In this document: positions 13,601 through 26,583 of the stretch, one piece after another
Layout of the letters: each line of letters opens with the position of its first letter
How positions within the stretch are numbered: the first letter of the stretch is position 1
NCBI GenBank assembly: GCA_002245135.1
Contig: NGBS01001190.1
Location: 1 to 64,000, forward strand
Origin: Proteromonas lacertae
Lineage: Eukaryota > Sar > Bigyra > Opalinata > Proteromonadidae
Length of the DNA stretch: 64,000 bases
Direction: 5' to 3'
The notes under the pieces: model-generated
The model's database searches: none
What the model saw: only the letters and a program-made list of their open reading frames with translations
Told to the model about the DNA's origin: nothing
Translations under genes and position numbers: made by a program

Positions 13601-16356
13601 AATATATCTTATGATAACAATCAAACACATCTTTCCATATTTGTAATAGATTTTCTACTCTTACTTTAAAATCATTAAAAAATATGAATTTAGGTAGTAA
13701 TTCTTCAAAGAGAGCTTCGAAGTCAACTGACACTGATGCACTGAGGAGTAATATTGCATTAGTCCATTGTTTTCTATCAGTAACATCTATATTAAAGTAA
13801 TAAATAAAAACATGAAGAGGAAGAAGAAAAAAAGAAAAAATATGTAATAATTATATATATATACTATTTTCAATCAAATTATAAATATATTTAATCTGTG
13901 GATATGTATAATGTTGAATGATATCATTAATCAATACGATTTATATCTCACTTCATCACTATCAATGGAAATATAATAATTATTATGTATATTCTTATAT
14001 TCACCGATTTTACCTCTTTTTAATTCCTTTATTGGATGTATTAAATCACCAATTTGATGAGTAATAATATGTAATAAATTGAATATAATCTCATTCACTT
14101 CCATTTCTGGGTATTTTATACCAATATCAAATATTATTTTGATTTTATCCCAACTTGAGGAGGTAAACCTAACTCCTGGACTTAATAATGAATCTAATAT
14201 TGAACAGTATCTAATAATTGTATCTTTAGTTGCACAAAATGAAGAATTATTTTCCACTAACCTTTCGAATATTTTATTGATTGCTTTGGCATGTAATTCT
14301 GTACTGATGAAAGCTGTTACTTCGGAGATTGCAAATGTCATTTCTATACCATGTTCAAGATCATCTAATACTTCACTATTATACATAATAATAGAATAAG
14401 AATGATATAATAGTAAAATATTGAATAAAAGAAGAGAAAAAAGGTAAAGAAAAATGATTGAAAAGTAGTGAAAATTATAAAGAAAAATCATATACTCTAT
14501 TATCTTCTGAAACAAATTATCAATATCACCTTGTGGTAAAGTAGTCAAAATCACTGGAAATAACTTCAATACAGTATCATTCCATGGTAATTGGGTAATC
14601 TTCATATCTAATGCGATATTAAACAATATATCAACAGCATGACTTCTTAACCATTCAAATAATTGAACCATTTGTGATTGAACTAAAGGATTTTCATCTT
14701 TATAAAGAGCTTCTATTTCTTCAACACTCACTATTATAAAAATAAACATAATAATATTATATATATTATACTTGAAAGATTGACAAGCCTATACAAGCCT
14801 GAAAATACTCTTATTGAAGCAACTAGTCGTTTATGATCAATAGTTCTCACACAATCATAGAGGAAGTCTAAAGATGATAATAAATACGAAATATATTCAG
14901 AATTTGGCTTGGGAAAAATATATATTTGATTGCCAAATTCTAATGCAATTATTGCAGTAATAATCTAAATAAATAAATAATATAATATATATTAATACTC
15001 TATTCGTTTGCATACAATTTTCTTCATTCAATCCTTCTTCAATACATCTCAGTAGTTTTGGTAACAATTCAATAGAGAAATATTCATACATTGATATTGA
15101 TGTATTCTTTATATTCATATTAACAAAAGCTACTTCAATTGTTGACCAAATAATTTGACAAGTTTCTTCAATTTCTTCAGGAGTTAAATCATAATAATTG
15201 ATATCTTTACCCATTTCTTTATAGATTTTTAATTTTAATAGAAAGTATATAATATCACAGAAATTCACACGGTATGTAGATAATAATGCAGGAGCTGTTA
15301 TATTCAAACTGCCAGAAGGCGCAAGTTTGAATATTCGAATATAATTCTGTAATAACGGTCGAATATGAGTGGATTCTAACGGTTTATCGTATGGAAAGAT
15401 ATAAGCGGAGAGTGACGAGTAACTCATAAATACAGAATACACATCTGTACCGTATTTGGTAAATATACTAATCCAATCATATTCTGGAGTTTCTTCAATA
15501 CATCTTCTCATTAATTGTTCAAAACCATTAGCACATAGTTCGGAGTACTTAATATGATAGGTCATAAAGAGATTAACCCATTTATCAATAACATCGAATG
15601 GAAATGGTGTTTTGGGGAGGAATGCGATAAGGCCATACAGTCTGAAGGTGAGATAAGGTAATGGATAGTTTTCTTCTGGATTTGGTATCCTGAAATATTC
15701 AATTATATTGTTAATTTCAGAAGGAGGTATAACTATATATATCTATTATAATATAATATGTTTATTAATACATTGTTTAACACATTCTCTAGATCAGCTT
15801 CATAATTCTGTGATAAATTTATTGATATTGAGGATAATTCAGCTCTTTCAAAATTGTGCTTGCTTACTTCATAAAATCTCTTCCAATCAAAGTGACTCTA
15901 TTAAATATAACACATAAATATATGAATATACTGTGAAAATTGTTGATCCGGTAATAATTCTGTTTATATGAGGTAATAACCATGATCTTTGAGTAACACT
16001 AAGTAATATAAATGCATAGTAACAATATACTTTATGTTTGGATTGACGTACAACTCTACATACAATTCAAAAATTGCTTTTGTATATTTTATATCTATAT
16101 CTGCACTAAGTGATAGATTTTCAAACTATTACAGTAAATAAAACAAGAAATATATACATTGGCTTTGCACAGTGTAATAAACTTTTGAACATCTGGTTCG
16201 TCAGATTTAACTATTTCTTGCATTTCTTTAAGCGAATCTTCAATATATTGATTAAACTCATCCAATGTTTCTTTGGTATAAAGAAAATGAGGTTTCTTAA
16301 CCCTATAAAAATATAATATATCCAAAATACTCATTAAAATCAACTCTGGTTTTCAT
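10648..16356 (-). CDS. PSME4: Proteasome activator PA200/Blm10 (PSME4) homologue
   Basis: A single-chain HEAT-repeat dome that caps the 20S proteasome and opens its gate. The gene is cut by about a dozen tiny introns (for instance the last one, GTATAT...TTTTAG near 10795-10825). I place the start at the ATG complementary to 16354-16356, with a 28-nt phase-2 intron soon after, because the next exon then continues in frame. The protein is helical throughout, as expected of HEAT repeats. The identification rests on the C-terminal block at 10648-10835: a run with FKKSHQDDW followed by FSEDQIALLEDTLV and SSHYFA-stop, which lines up with the invariant PA200 tail (FRRTHHDNW, then a terminal YYA). 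The penultimate residue is Phe here instead of the Tyr of the gate-opening HbYX motif. It is divergent from beta-COP with about 170 bp between starts. The middle of the protein is too diverged to align by eye. Confidence 0.85.
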
Positions 16357-16525
16357 AAAATTATATATTCTGGTAAATAGACTTCAAGGTGACGAATATA
16401 GTTCAAAATAAAGAAATTGACATAAAATTACTGTAATTGACTGAAGTTTGTATAGTAATTATGACATTTTTATTCAGTTATATCCTTGATTATCAAACCT
16501 TTGATTTAAAATCCAAAAGAACATA
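16357..16525. promoter_or_regulatory. Divergent promoter region, PA200 / beta-COP
   Basis: 169 bp between the start codons of two divergently read genes; it must hold both promoters. It is AT-rich and I see no obvious shared motif in it. Confidence 0.5.
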
Positions 16526-19308
16526 ATGGCAGAAGAACAGGAATGCTCATTGATCATCTTCCAGAATACAAGAACTGACTATCCATCCATTTCTGAGCTT
16601 GAAGCTGGAATTAAAGACAATGATCCAAAAAAGAAGCAATGGGCATTGAAGCAAGCAATTGTTGGAGTTTCAAATGGAGAAGATTATGATAGAATTCTTA
16701 TGGTAGTAATTAGTTATTGCGCTCACTGTCCAGATCACATGGTTTTGAAATTAGTTTGTTTGTATATTTTTAATTCAATATATATATTAAAAATAGATTC
16801 TTCGAAGTAATAAACAAATACAAGCCAGACGGAACATTAAAAGAAGAAATGATTTTAGTCTGTAATGCTTTACAGAACGATCTAAACCATCCAAACGAAT
16901 ACATCCGTGGAGCAACATTAAGATTCTTATGTAGAATTAGAGAAGCTGAAATCATGAGAGCATTAATCGTTCCAATCAAGGATAACTTAACTCACCGTCA
17001 CTCTTATGTAAGAAAAAACGCAGTTATGACAGTCTATTACATCTACAAGAACTTTGGTGATTCAGTAATGCCAGATGCTCCCGATTTAATTCAAGATGTA
17101 ATTGTGAATGAAACTGATATAAGTGCAAGAAGAAATGCATTTTTAATGTTATTCAACACCAACCAACAAATGGCTATTCAATTCATGTTAGAGAATTTAG
17201 ATAAAATCACAACTTATGGTGATGGTTTCCAAATTTTGGCACTTGAATTGATTCGTCGAGCCTGTAAAGATGACCCATCCTACTCACCTCGATTTGTCAA
17301 AATCTTATTGTATTTACTAAACAACATGAGTAATACAGTCGCATTTGAAGCAGCAAGTACTTTAATTATGTTGTCATCAGGAACCTCAAACGTACAATCA
17401 GCTGTAGAAACAATGATTCAAATAATGATCTCTGAAACTGACAATAATGTCAAATTAATTGTACTTAACCGTATTGATGTATTAAAGAATCATTACCAAC
17501 GTACATTACAAAGTTTAGCCTTAGAAATCCTTCGAGGATTAAATGCACCGAATGAAGATGTAAGAAAGAAGATATTAGATATAGTTGTAGACTTAACTTG
17601 TAGTAAAAACATTGATCAAGTTGTAGATGTATTAAAGAAACAAATGATGAATGCATTAGATGAACAGAATGATGAAGGAGCTGGTAATTTCAGGCAATTA
17701 TTAATTGATGCAATTCATAAATGTGCATTTAAATTCCCTCATGTTGCTAAGACAATTGTGTTAATATTAATGAATTTCTTACCAGATAAAGGTGCAATCA
17801 ATGTAATGAACTTTGTTAAAGAGATATTGTATCAATACCCTGAGAGTAGAAGTGAAATTATTAAGAAACTATTAGAAATGTTCAGTGTGATAGTTGATCA
17901 AGAAGTTTATCATATTGCTTTATATTCATTAGGATATTATTGTAATAAACAAGATGAGATAGTAGATGCATTGTATAATATATTACATTCCTGTGAAACT
18001 CCAGAACCTATTATTACAGAGACACGAAGTGAAGATAATCCTGATGAAGTAACTACAGTAAGAACAGAACAACCATCTCCACCATTAAGATCCTTATTAG
18101 ATAAAGGTGATATATACTTAGGAAGTAGTGTAATAGTTGCATTAACTAAACTATTAATAAAATATTATAAAATAGTTGGAGATGCTGATGCTAAAGCTAA
18201 AGATATAACAGTTCAAGTATTATTATTAGCATGTAATATACTACAAACTAAAGATGCAGATATCACTACTGAAAGAGAAAGAGTTTCATTATGTATTAAT
18301 TTATTATTAAAACCTGATTTAAGAGCAAGTGTAAGTGAAGATTTCTTGAAGAGTACCGATATACTACCAGAAAAAGTCAATAAAGATGATGAAAAAGATA
18401 AGAAAGGATTTATTATTAGAAAAAGAAAAGAAACCAAAAGAAGATTATGATAGTTTAATTAATTTCAGACAATTGAGAGGTAGAAGATTATTAGGTTTAA
18501 TTGACTTGGATTTAGATGATGAAAATGTTATTCAAAAAGTGACTCAATTACAGAAATTACATAAAAGCAACTAGTAATAATAAAGAAGTAGATGCAGGTG
18601 GTATTTATCAATTAACTGGTTTTAGTGATCCAATCTATGTAGAAGCACATTTAAAGATTCATGGTTTTGATACTATCTTAGATTTCTTCGTCACAAACCG
18701 TACTGAAGATACTTTAACAGATGTAACTATAGAATTAGCAGCTAAAGGTGATATGAAGATTGTAGAACGTCCTCCTAGTTTTACATTACCACCTAAAGCA
18801 TTGTATAAGACTAGAGCTAGTATGAAAGTGCTCAAGCACTGAGACAAGCCATATATTTGGTAATATGGTATTTACACCTTCTTCCAGAGCAATGAATATA
18901 TATTTGAACTTGAGTGATATTAAGATTGATGTAATGGAGTATATCTATGCTAGTGAATGCTCAGATGCTGATTTCAGAAAGATGTGGGCAGCTTTTGAAT
19001 GGGAAAATAAAGTTTGTGTTGTTACTCATATTAATAATATTTATGATTATTTGAATCATATTGTTAATATTACTAACACAAAGTGTTTAACTCCCTTGAC
19101 TAAGATTAACGGTCCAACTCAATTCTTAGCTGCTAATTTGTACGCTAAGACAATATTTGGTGAAGATGCTTTGATTAATTTGAGTATTGCCCAAACTGAG
19201 AATAAAGTAATAACTGGTAATATTCGAATAAGAAGTAAAACTCAAGGAATTGCATTGAGTTTAGGTGATAGAATTACTTCTAAACAAGGTAAAGTGGAAG
19301 ATATATAA
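16526..19308 (+). CDS. COPB1: Coatomer subunit beta (beta-COP)
   Basis: Large subunit of the COPI coat that forms retrograde Golgi-to-ER vesicles. Start at ATG 16526 (MAEEQECSLIIF). One intron, GTATAT...AATAG, ends just before 16801; splicing joins LVCLF to FEVINKYKPDGTLKEEM. The N-terminal trunk has the adaptin-like HEAT solenoid with the family blocks HPNEYIRGATLRFLCR and RHSYVRKNAVM; the C-terminal appendage has TGFSDPIYVEAH, STETS..IFGN, FRKMWAAFEWENKV and IFGEDALINLS, ending ALSLGDRI. Length matches the family. The C-terminal third is read in three successive frames: +1 changes are needed near 18415-18450, 18562-18570 and 18826-18842. Because conserved residues (DSLINFRQL, STET) lie before the frame-0 stops, the extra bases sit upstream of those stops, most in A runs. 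An essential gene is unlikely to be a pseudogene, so sequence error is my preferred reading. Confidence 0.95.
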
Positions 19309-19426
19309 AAATGGCTCTTATTATTGCTATTACTAATTCAAATTGATATATATATGAATTTTTGTTTTTTGTTTTGAATTAAGAGAGTATATTATTATTA
19401 ATAAATATAATATTGTTATTTTTAAA

Positions 19427-19961
19427 CTAGAAAATATCTTCATTTTCTATAAGACGAGGTTTTTTATGTAGTTGTTTGAGTAAAACATCTTCTTCTTCTA
19501 ATCCTGCTTTCTTTTTCTTCCTTTGCTTCTATTTCTGCTTGTCTTTTCAATTGATAAAACTCATTTATTAATTCTTCTTCATCAGATTCCTATTTATAAA
19601 TGAAAAATAAACAAATACTTCCCTTGTATCTTGCTTTGGTGGTTCTGGAGATTTAGATCTTTCTCTTTTATGAATGTGATTAAAATATTCATTTTTCTAA
19701 TGTTATAAAACATCTATAGCTATACATCTTCTTTTGGTTCTTCAACTTTTAAAAATTCAGGAGTTTCTGTTGATGAAAGCAAATCTAATGCACTTGGTAA
19801 TTTTGATTTCTTTGTATTATTATTCTTTTCTTCCTAAATTTACTAAATCCTTGTAATCATACTTTTTTATCTTTCTTTTCTATTATTTCTTCTTTAGTTG
19901 CCTCCTTCTCTTTTTCTGAATCCGAATCAGAGCCTGAACCATATCCTGCCAAGAGATTCAT
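19427..19961 (-). CDS. Small charged, probably nuclear protein
   Basis: Starts at the ATG complementary to 19959-19961 with MNLLAGYGSGSDSDSE, a beginning common in small nuclear proteins, followed by acidic and lysine-rich sequence, a hydrophobic-acidic patch LPSALDLLSSTETPEFL, a short RS-like stretch (RERSKSPEPP), and ends LIENEDIF. Three introns of about 29 nt (GTATGA, GTATAG, GTATTT donors) were removed by eye. Near 19508-19518 an A5 run must be read as A4 to stay open to the TAG at 19427. It is convergent with beta-COP, 118 bp away. No family is recognised with certainty. Confidence 0.6.
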
Positions 19962-20066
19962 CGATTATAAATGTCAAGTTTCAGCTTGATTCTCTTTTGT
20001 TTAATTGTATTTTTCTCATTAAATAAAACATATTATTGAATATTACATAAATAAATTATATAAAAA

Positions 20067-21324
20067 TCACTGTTCTTCAGAACTACTAGCAACTTCTAAA
20101 TTCTTTACTTGTAAAGCAACTAAATCTGCTAAAGCACCTGTATCATCCCATCCAGCAAATATCAAAATATGTGCACCTACTTGAATCATACTATGTCCAT
20201 AACGAGGAGGACATGGTCTCTCAACCGATTCTGGAATTCTCCACTCAAAGGTATCTACATTCAATACTCTCATATATGGCAATTGTATCGGTTCCATAGG
20301 ATCTTTACTATCTTCAGCACGTAATAAACTCCTTCCTAATATACAATCAGGTTGATGAGCAGGTCCAGCGTTTCTTCCTTTACTTTGAACAACACCACAT
20401 ATAATACACTTCTCTACACCAGTCCATCCACCAAATACAACTAATTGATTATCAAACAACAGGCTTGTACAACCCATAGCTGGAATCATCATATCACCCA
20501 TCACACGCGGCCTTTCCCATGTCATTGTCTCTGTATTTAATTGCACCAAATCTCTTAAATACGTAGGAAATCCTTTCTCTAAGTGACATCCTGCAATAAT
20601 TAAGATTCTCCCATCGTGAGTTAAATTCATCACATGATTATAACGGCTAAGTGGTGGTTTACCTTCTACTACTGGATTCATCCATGAAGCATTCTCTGTA
20701 TTGAAAACCCAAAAATCATCAAATGTTTTATTTCCGTTATAACCTCCAAACATCGCCATTCTTGTTCCAACCATTACACAAGTGTGGCCCATACGTGGCA
20801 AAGGTGAAGATGTGGATGTTGACACTTTGGCCCATATATATGTATCTAAATCAAGAACGTAAATATCATTTAAATATTTATTCTTTTCTGTCCTTCCACC
20901 GAATATAAAGATTCTTGAACCTAACATACATAAGGAATGGCCATATCTGGGAGGAGGTATATCACCATGACAACGAACCTTTCTCCATACTAATGTTTCT
21001 ACTTCTAATGCACATAAGTCATTCAAATACACAAATTTATCTATATTATTATTATAATTATTATTATTATATAATATATACCTTTTCCTTCGTAGTAATG
21101 GCCAGCAAATATATACATATTGGAACCATACAAAAATGCGGAATGCCCACCACGTGCAGATGGTGGTGGTCCTGTTGTAATTGGTCTACTCCATATAAAT
21201 GGTAGATCTACAGATTTATTCAATTTGATATATACTTGATAATTCATTGGTTTCTTCTTCTGCATTTTCATATTCTTCACCACCTTGTTCATTTTCTTCA
21301 TCATAATAACCTATATCCCTCCAT
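20067..21324 (-). CDS. Kelch-repeat beta-propeller protein
   Basis: About 400 residues made almost entirely of six kelch repeats, each with the PPxRxGHS...IFGG...LNDxxxLDxxxxxW pattern (for example PPPRYGHSLCML then IFIFGGRTEKNKYLNDIYVLD). Such propellers act as protein interaction platforms, as in Rab9 effector RABEPK and tea1-like polarity factors; no second domain is visible. Two introns were removed, 28 nt near 21204-21231 and one ending near 21041. The probable start is the ATG complementary to 21322-21324 (MEG...), but the acidic N-terminal segment that fits the downstream exon lies one base off this ATG, so GGG near 21316 may be one G too long. A CAAGCCTA motif lies about 40 bp upstream. 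Confidence 0.85.
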
Positions 21325-21709
21325 TATTTTAAAAAAACGTTATTTTATATCAAACTATAGGAATCAAGCCTACATCATTCTTTTTTAATTGATATTAAAA
21401 CTATACTTTATTTTGTTATTACAGTAACATGGTGGATTGCATTAAATACACTCTTTTACTTGTTGTACTCTAATTACCAACCATTCACTTATGTAATCCT
21501 CATATACAACTCGTTTTACCAATTTATTCTATAATTACCTTTTATTTCATTAGATTGGATGATAATTAATTTTTATATAAACTTTTCATACTAATAACCT
21601 ATATTCTTATTTAAATCATAAAACAACAAAATAAACATATTAAAATAAACAAAAGAGTTAATAACAACTATAATAAAGAGAAATGTCAAAATGAAAATAA
21701 AAAAATCAT
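21325..21709. other. Kelch / FGAM synthase intergenic region
   Basis: 385 bp between the kelch start and the FGAM synthase stop. Holds the kelch promoter, with the GC-containing motif AATCAAGCCTACAT at 21361-21374 standing out from AT-rich background, and the 3' end of the next gene. No further gene is seen. Confidence 0.5.
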
Positions 21710-24700
21710 CTATTTTTGATTTTCACACCAAATTCTTGCATTTTGGAAGGCTTTAATCCAAGGAGAAGCTTTAAATTCTCTCATTTCACTTGGTTGCCAA
21801 GGCCATTGCCATTGAAGGAATGTTCGTTCAAGATGAGGCATTAAACATAAATGTCGACCATCAGCTGTACATAATCCAGCTATACCATCAATTGAACCAT
21901 TTGGATTGAATGGATACACAGTTGTAGCTTTACCATCATCATCTACATAACTCAAAGGAATTAAATGTTTACTTTTCACATCTTCATAGATTGATTTATC
22001 AGGGAAATAACAATTACCTTCACCATGAGCAACCCAAACACCTAAAACTGATCCTTCCATATCTTTCAACATTATTGAAGGAGAATTCTCTACTTTAAGA
22101 GCTACAAATCGAGATTCAAATCTACCAGATACATTGTGAATAAATCGAGGTTGTTTTTCTAATGGAATTCCTTGATAAGGCACTAAACCTAATAATGCCA
22201 TTAATTGGCAACCATTACATACACCTAATGAAAATGTATCTTTTCGATTGTAAAACTGTTGGATTTGGTCTCTTGTTGATTTGTTGAATTTTATCATTCC
22301 AGCCCAACCTTTTGCACTATCTAATACATCAGCATTTGCAAAACCACCTACAAATACTAAACCACTAAATACATCTAATTTTATTCTATTCTCTACTATA
22401 TCAGATACTGTTACATCCCAAGGCTCGAATCCAGCTTGATAAAATGCACTACTCATTTCTCTATCACCATTACTACCTTCTTGTCTTAATATACATACTT
22501 TCAATTTATTACTACTATTCAATATTGAATCAGCAGTAGGTTCAGGTATAAATGTTGCATGGTATGGTGGTGGTCTTCGAGTTAATAAACCTTTCTCTTC
22601 TTCATCTACACACTCAGGATTACGTTGTAATCTTTCTAATTGGAAGGATGTAGCTTCCCAAATATTTCTTAACTTTGGCATATTCATACTTTCACTATCA
22701 CCTAATACTTCACCATTATAACATATTGAAATTGTCATATCAGTTGTTGGATAACCAATATCTATAGCTTTCAAACCATGATTTTTGAAACTTTCTACTA
22801 CTTTATCAATATTACATGTTTCTACTTCGATCACTATACCTAATTCTTCATTAAAGAAGTAATTCAATAAATCGACATTGAAATTCGTTATATTCAACTT
22901 TAAACCACAATTACCAGCAAATGCCATTTCACAGATACATGTTATTAAACCACCATCACTTCGATCATGTCCACTCAATATTAAATGATTAAATATCAAA
23001 TTTTGAACTGTATCAAAACAGTTTCTTAACATTGTTGCATCATCTAAATCAGGACATTCATCTCCTAATTGATTATAAACTTGAGCTAAAGCTGTACATC
23101 CTAATCGATGATGATTATTTGATAAATCAATAAATAATATATGAGATTTACTACCATCATTACTTGCTAATTTTATATCAGGAGTTATTATTAATGATAA
23201 ATCAGGAACACCTGCATAACATGATAACACTAAAGTTCCAGGAGCTTTAACAATCTCACGATTACTTAATGACGCTGCCATTGACAAACTATCTTTACCA
23301 CCATCAATTGAGATTCCTAATTTCACCATTGAATCATGTAAAGCTTGACAAGCATCATACATTGCAGCAGCTTCACCTGGTAGTTTAGCTGCCCACATCC
23401 AGTTACCACTACATTTTATATATTCAATATGTTCGATATAAGCCCACATCATGTTAGTTACTGCTTCACCTAATGTTAATCGAGCCATTGCGGAGGGATT
23501 TAATAGACTTTTTAATGGTTGTTCACCAATTGATACTGCACAACCAGTATTACTAAAGTGACTTTGAGCCATTACTGCTACATCACATAATGGAATATGT
23601 AATGGACCAACACATTGTTGTTGTCTTACTAATCCTGTTACACATCTATCAACTTTACTTGTTAAGAATCTTTTTGAACCAACTTGTATTAATCGAAATA
23701 CTTTATCTATTGCATTGTAGAGTGTAATATTTTCAGGTAATGATAATGGTTTACTTGGAATTGGTTGATGTTTATCAATGAATGTTTTAGCTGGTAATTC
23801 ACCTAATACATGTTTCAAATCCATATCTACATCATTCTTACCAGTTTTACTATCATAAACTACAATTCTACCATCACCAGTAACTTCACCTAAAAACATA
23901 ACAGGTACATTTTCTCTTTTACATATATTTTGTAATAATTCTTTCTTATCAGGATTAATTAACAAACAATCATTCTCTTGGAATTCTGCCCCCCACATTT
24001 CTAAAACTGATAATGTATCATCACCTACTAATACGTTTCTAATATCAATCTTTGCACCAGCAGGATTACAGATTTCTTTCACTACATTACCATTTCCACC
24101 AGCACCTTGATCATGGATACTGACTATTGGATTGTCTTTACCCATCTCTATACATGCTCTTAATGCTCTATTCATCTTATTCTCCATCTCAGCATCTCCT
24201 CTTTGAACTGCATCAAAGTCTAATTTAGCCATTGATGAATCTTGTACTCTGGAACTAGCTGCACCACCTCCTAAGCCAATTCTATAAGCTGGACCACCTA
24301 TTTTGACGATTAACATTCCCTTCTTTGGTTCAGATTTGTATAAATGAATATCTCTTAATTGACCATAACCTCCACTAAACATAATTGGTTTTAACCATTC
24401 TCTTCTTTCACCATTTGATAATTTCATACCAAATGAACGAGTAAACCCTGATAATACAGGTTCACCGTATTTGTTACCATAATCAGAAGCACCATTACTT
24501 GCTTCTATTTCGATTTGTAAAGGCGAGGCTAAATTGTTAGGATATTCCCATTTATCTCCACCATCATTATTTTCCCAATCTAAATCATAATCAGGAATAT
24601 GTAAATTACCTACGCAATAACCAGCCATACCTGCAGTAACATTAGCTCCAATACCTGTTGCTTGTACATCTCTAATTCTTCCACCAGTACCTGTTTCTGC

Positions 24701-25749
24701 ACCTGCAAATGGAGCTACTCCTGATGGAAAGTTATGAGTTTCTGCAGAGAGTAATAAATGGCTCATATAATGTTGTTTTTCTAATTTTGAGGGTTGTCCT
24801 GGTTGAGATGGTAAGATTGTATCAATTTCATATCCTTTAATTGCACTGGAATTATCATTATAAGCAATAACACTGTTATTTCCATGTGGTAATTTTCTAG
24901 CTTCAACTAAAGTGTCTTTCACTAATTTGAACAAGGTTTTATCCTTTAATTTTCCATCAATATTCATATTTCCACCAAAGAACCAATGTCGACAATGTTC
25001 ACTGTTAGATTGAGCTAAATCGAAACATTCAACATCTGTTGGATTTCTTTTGAAATCGTTAATAAATAAGTTTGTGTAGTATTCTAAATCTTGATCATCA
25101 AAGGATAAACCTAATTCATCGTTGATTTGTTGCAGTGCTTTTTTACCTTCTGTTAAAACTGGAATTGTCTTTGTTTCTTTGGCTACCATTCCTGTTTTGA
25201 AGGTTTTTAAAGTTTCTGGATAAGGTTGTTCTGTCATACGGTCATGTACATGGGATATAAAACTATCTACTACTTCTTTAGGTAATACAGTGGAGGAATG
25301 AAGGAGATATCTTCTAGATCTTTCTATACGACTGATTTTTGTAAGACCACATGAATGTAAAATTGATACCTATTGTATTATTATTGTGAATTGTTAATAT
25401 ACTGCATTGGTAGACCATGCTGTTGAGAAATTCATACGTGGTCCGACTTCTACAATGATTTCTTTATCACCTTTTGCTTCCAAGCATGTCGATTCTTTCA
25501 AACCATCTGGAATAAAAGTTTCTTTCAATAACCAAGATAATGACTCTTTTTCTTCTGCTATCAACTCTCCTTCAATCTTCATGTTGAAACAGAATTCTGT
25601 ATCAATTGATTGAATCTCCTTACTAACCAATCTTTGAACAGATCTAAGAAGGGAAGAGCAAGCAGAGTCTGTCAATCCTGGATGACGATATAAATGATAT
25701 AATTCGCTATTTTATTACATTAAAAACAAAATAATCTATACCCGTTCAT
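21710..25749 (-). CDS. PFAS: Phosphoribosylformylglycinamidine synthase (FGAM synthase)
   Basis: Fourth step of de novo purine synthesis: FGAR + ATP + glutamine to FGAM. Three exons: start at the ATG complementary to 25747-25749, a 5' intron with GTATAG donor, and a second intron (GTATAT donor) near 25375-25401. This joins MNGELYHLYRHPGL to LTDSACSSLLR and later STNAV to SILHSCGLTK. Large-type, single-chain enzyme of roughly 1.3 thousand residues: N-terminal PurS-like domain, linker with DLAQSNSEHCRHW, the two AIRS-type synthase halves (SAETHNFPSGVAPFAGAETG; SIHDQGAGGNGNVVKE; GGKDSLSM; SGHDRSDGGL) and a C-terminal glutaminase with the nucleophile in LGVCNGCQ and the catalytic His/Glu in MPHLERTFLQWQWPW. 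All visible catalytic motifs are intact and the 3.5-kb main exon has no frame break. Divergent from NF-YB. Confidence 0.97.
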
Positions 25750-25872
25750 GATATGAAGCAAAAAATGAAATGCAATAAGTTTGACAAATGCTTGACAAAT
25801 CTTAATTTTTTTAATTTTCTACCTAAATACTTGTTCAGATAATATATAACCGTTAAATACTGTTGCAATAAT
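25750..25872. promoter_or_regulatory. Divergent promoter region, FGAM synthase / NF-YB
   Basis: 123 bp between two divergent start codons. Contains a short direct repeat, TTTGACAAATGCTTGACAAAT, at about 25780-25800 (two copies of TTGACAAAT 12 bp apart), which could be a regulatory site. No other structure is seen. Confidence 0.4.
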
Positions 25873-26341
25873 ATGAGTATAATAGATCAAAAACTAGAAA
25901 ATGACATTAATGAGAAAAATAAATTGATAGATGGTGAAAGTGTGTACAGAACTATGAAAAGGAACATACCAAGTCATGGAAAAGTGTCTAAAGAGATAAA
26001 AGACGCAGTGAGTGATTGTGTTTGTGATTTCATCAAATTTGTAACTTGTGAATATCATTTTATATAGTTATAAATGAATATTAGCTGTTCCTTAATTAGA
26101 AACAGCAAGTGATATTTGTTTGAAGGATAGAAGAATGAGAGTAAGTGGAGATGATATAATAAACGCATTATCAGGTTTAGGATTTGGAAAATATACAGAT
26201 GTGTTAAATATATATTTACAAAAGTACAGAGAAGTTAATCATTTTGATGAAAAAGAATTAACTCTAGATGAGAGTGTAGATGATTCACCATCATTTGGTT
26301 CTTCATTGGATGTATATGTTATTATTAATGAATTATCATAG
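25873..26341 (+). CDS. NFYB: CCAAT-binding factor subunit NF-YB / HAP3 histone-fold protein
   Basis: DNA-binding histone-fold subunit that pairs with NF-YC and recruits NF-YA to CCAAT boxes. Start at ATG 25873. Exon 1 carries YRTMKRNIPSHGKVSKEIKD and VSDCVCDFIKFVTCE; exon 2 carries ASDICLKDRRMRVSGDDII and LSGLGFGKYTDVLNIYLQKY. This is the NF-YB pattern (MKRALP.., FITSEASDKC, GDDLLWAL, YLQKYRE), not that of NC2-beta. The two exons can only be joined to give the invariant E-A-S-D by removing 26052-26103, an intron with AT...AC ends. The tail after the fold is short and acidic/serine-rich. Confidence 0.92.
26052..26103 (+). other. Putative minor-class (U12-type) AT-AC intron
   Basis: A 52-nt intron in the NF-YB gene. 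It begins ATATCATTTT, one mismatch from the U12-type donor ATATCCTTTT, contains TTCCTTAAT at 26088-26096, a perfect match to the U12 branch-site consensus TTCCTTRAY, and ends in AC. The GT-AG choice starting at 26048 and ending after CAG at 26105 would delete two residues from the second helix of the histone fold, and the one ending at TTAG creates a stop. Confidence 0.75.
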
Positions 26342-26583
26342 TTTAATGAGTATAATTAGATGAATAATTAATTAATTTTGTACATTTGTTGTTCATTTGA
26401 TGAAGAATAAAAACAAAATATTTTAATAATTAACATTCCAGAATTCTTTTGATGATTCTTTCTTTTCTTCTTCAGAAATTCCATCTAAGTATATTTTGCA
26501 ATAATATATTTATTTTTAGCCGAACAGATGATGAAATACACAATAAATGTTATAAAACTCATATTAAAGTATTAATATTAATA

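Noticed and set aside
18386-18842. Programmed frameshifting at stop codons in beta-COP
   Set aside because: Conserved residues (DSLINFRQL, STET) already lie in the new frame before each stop, so the shift would have to occur at unrelated upstream sites, mostly A runs; sequence insertion is simpler.
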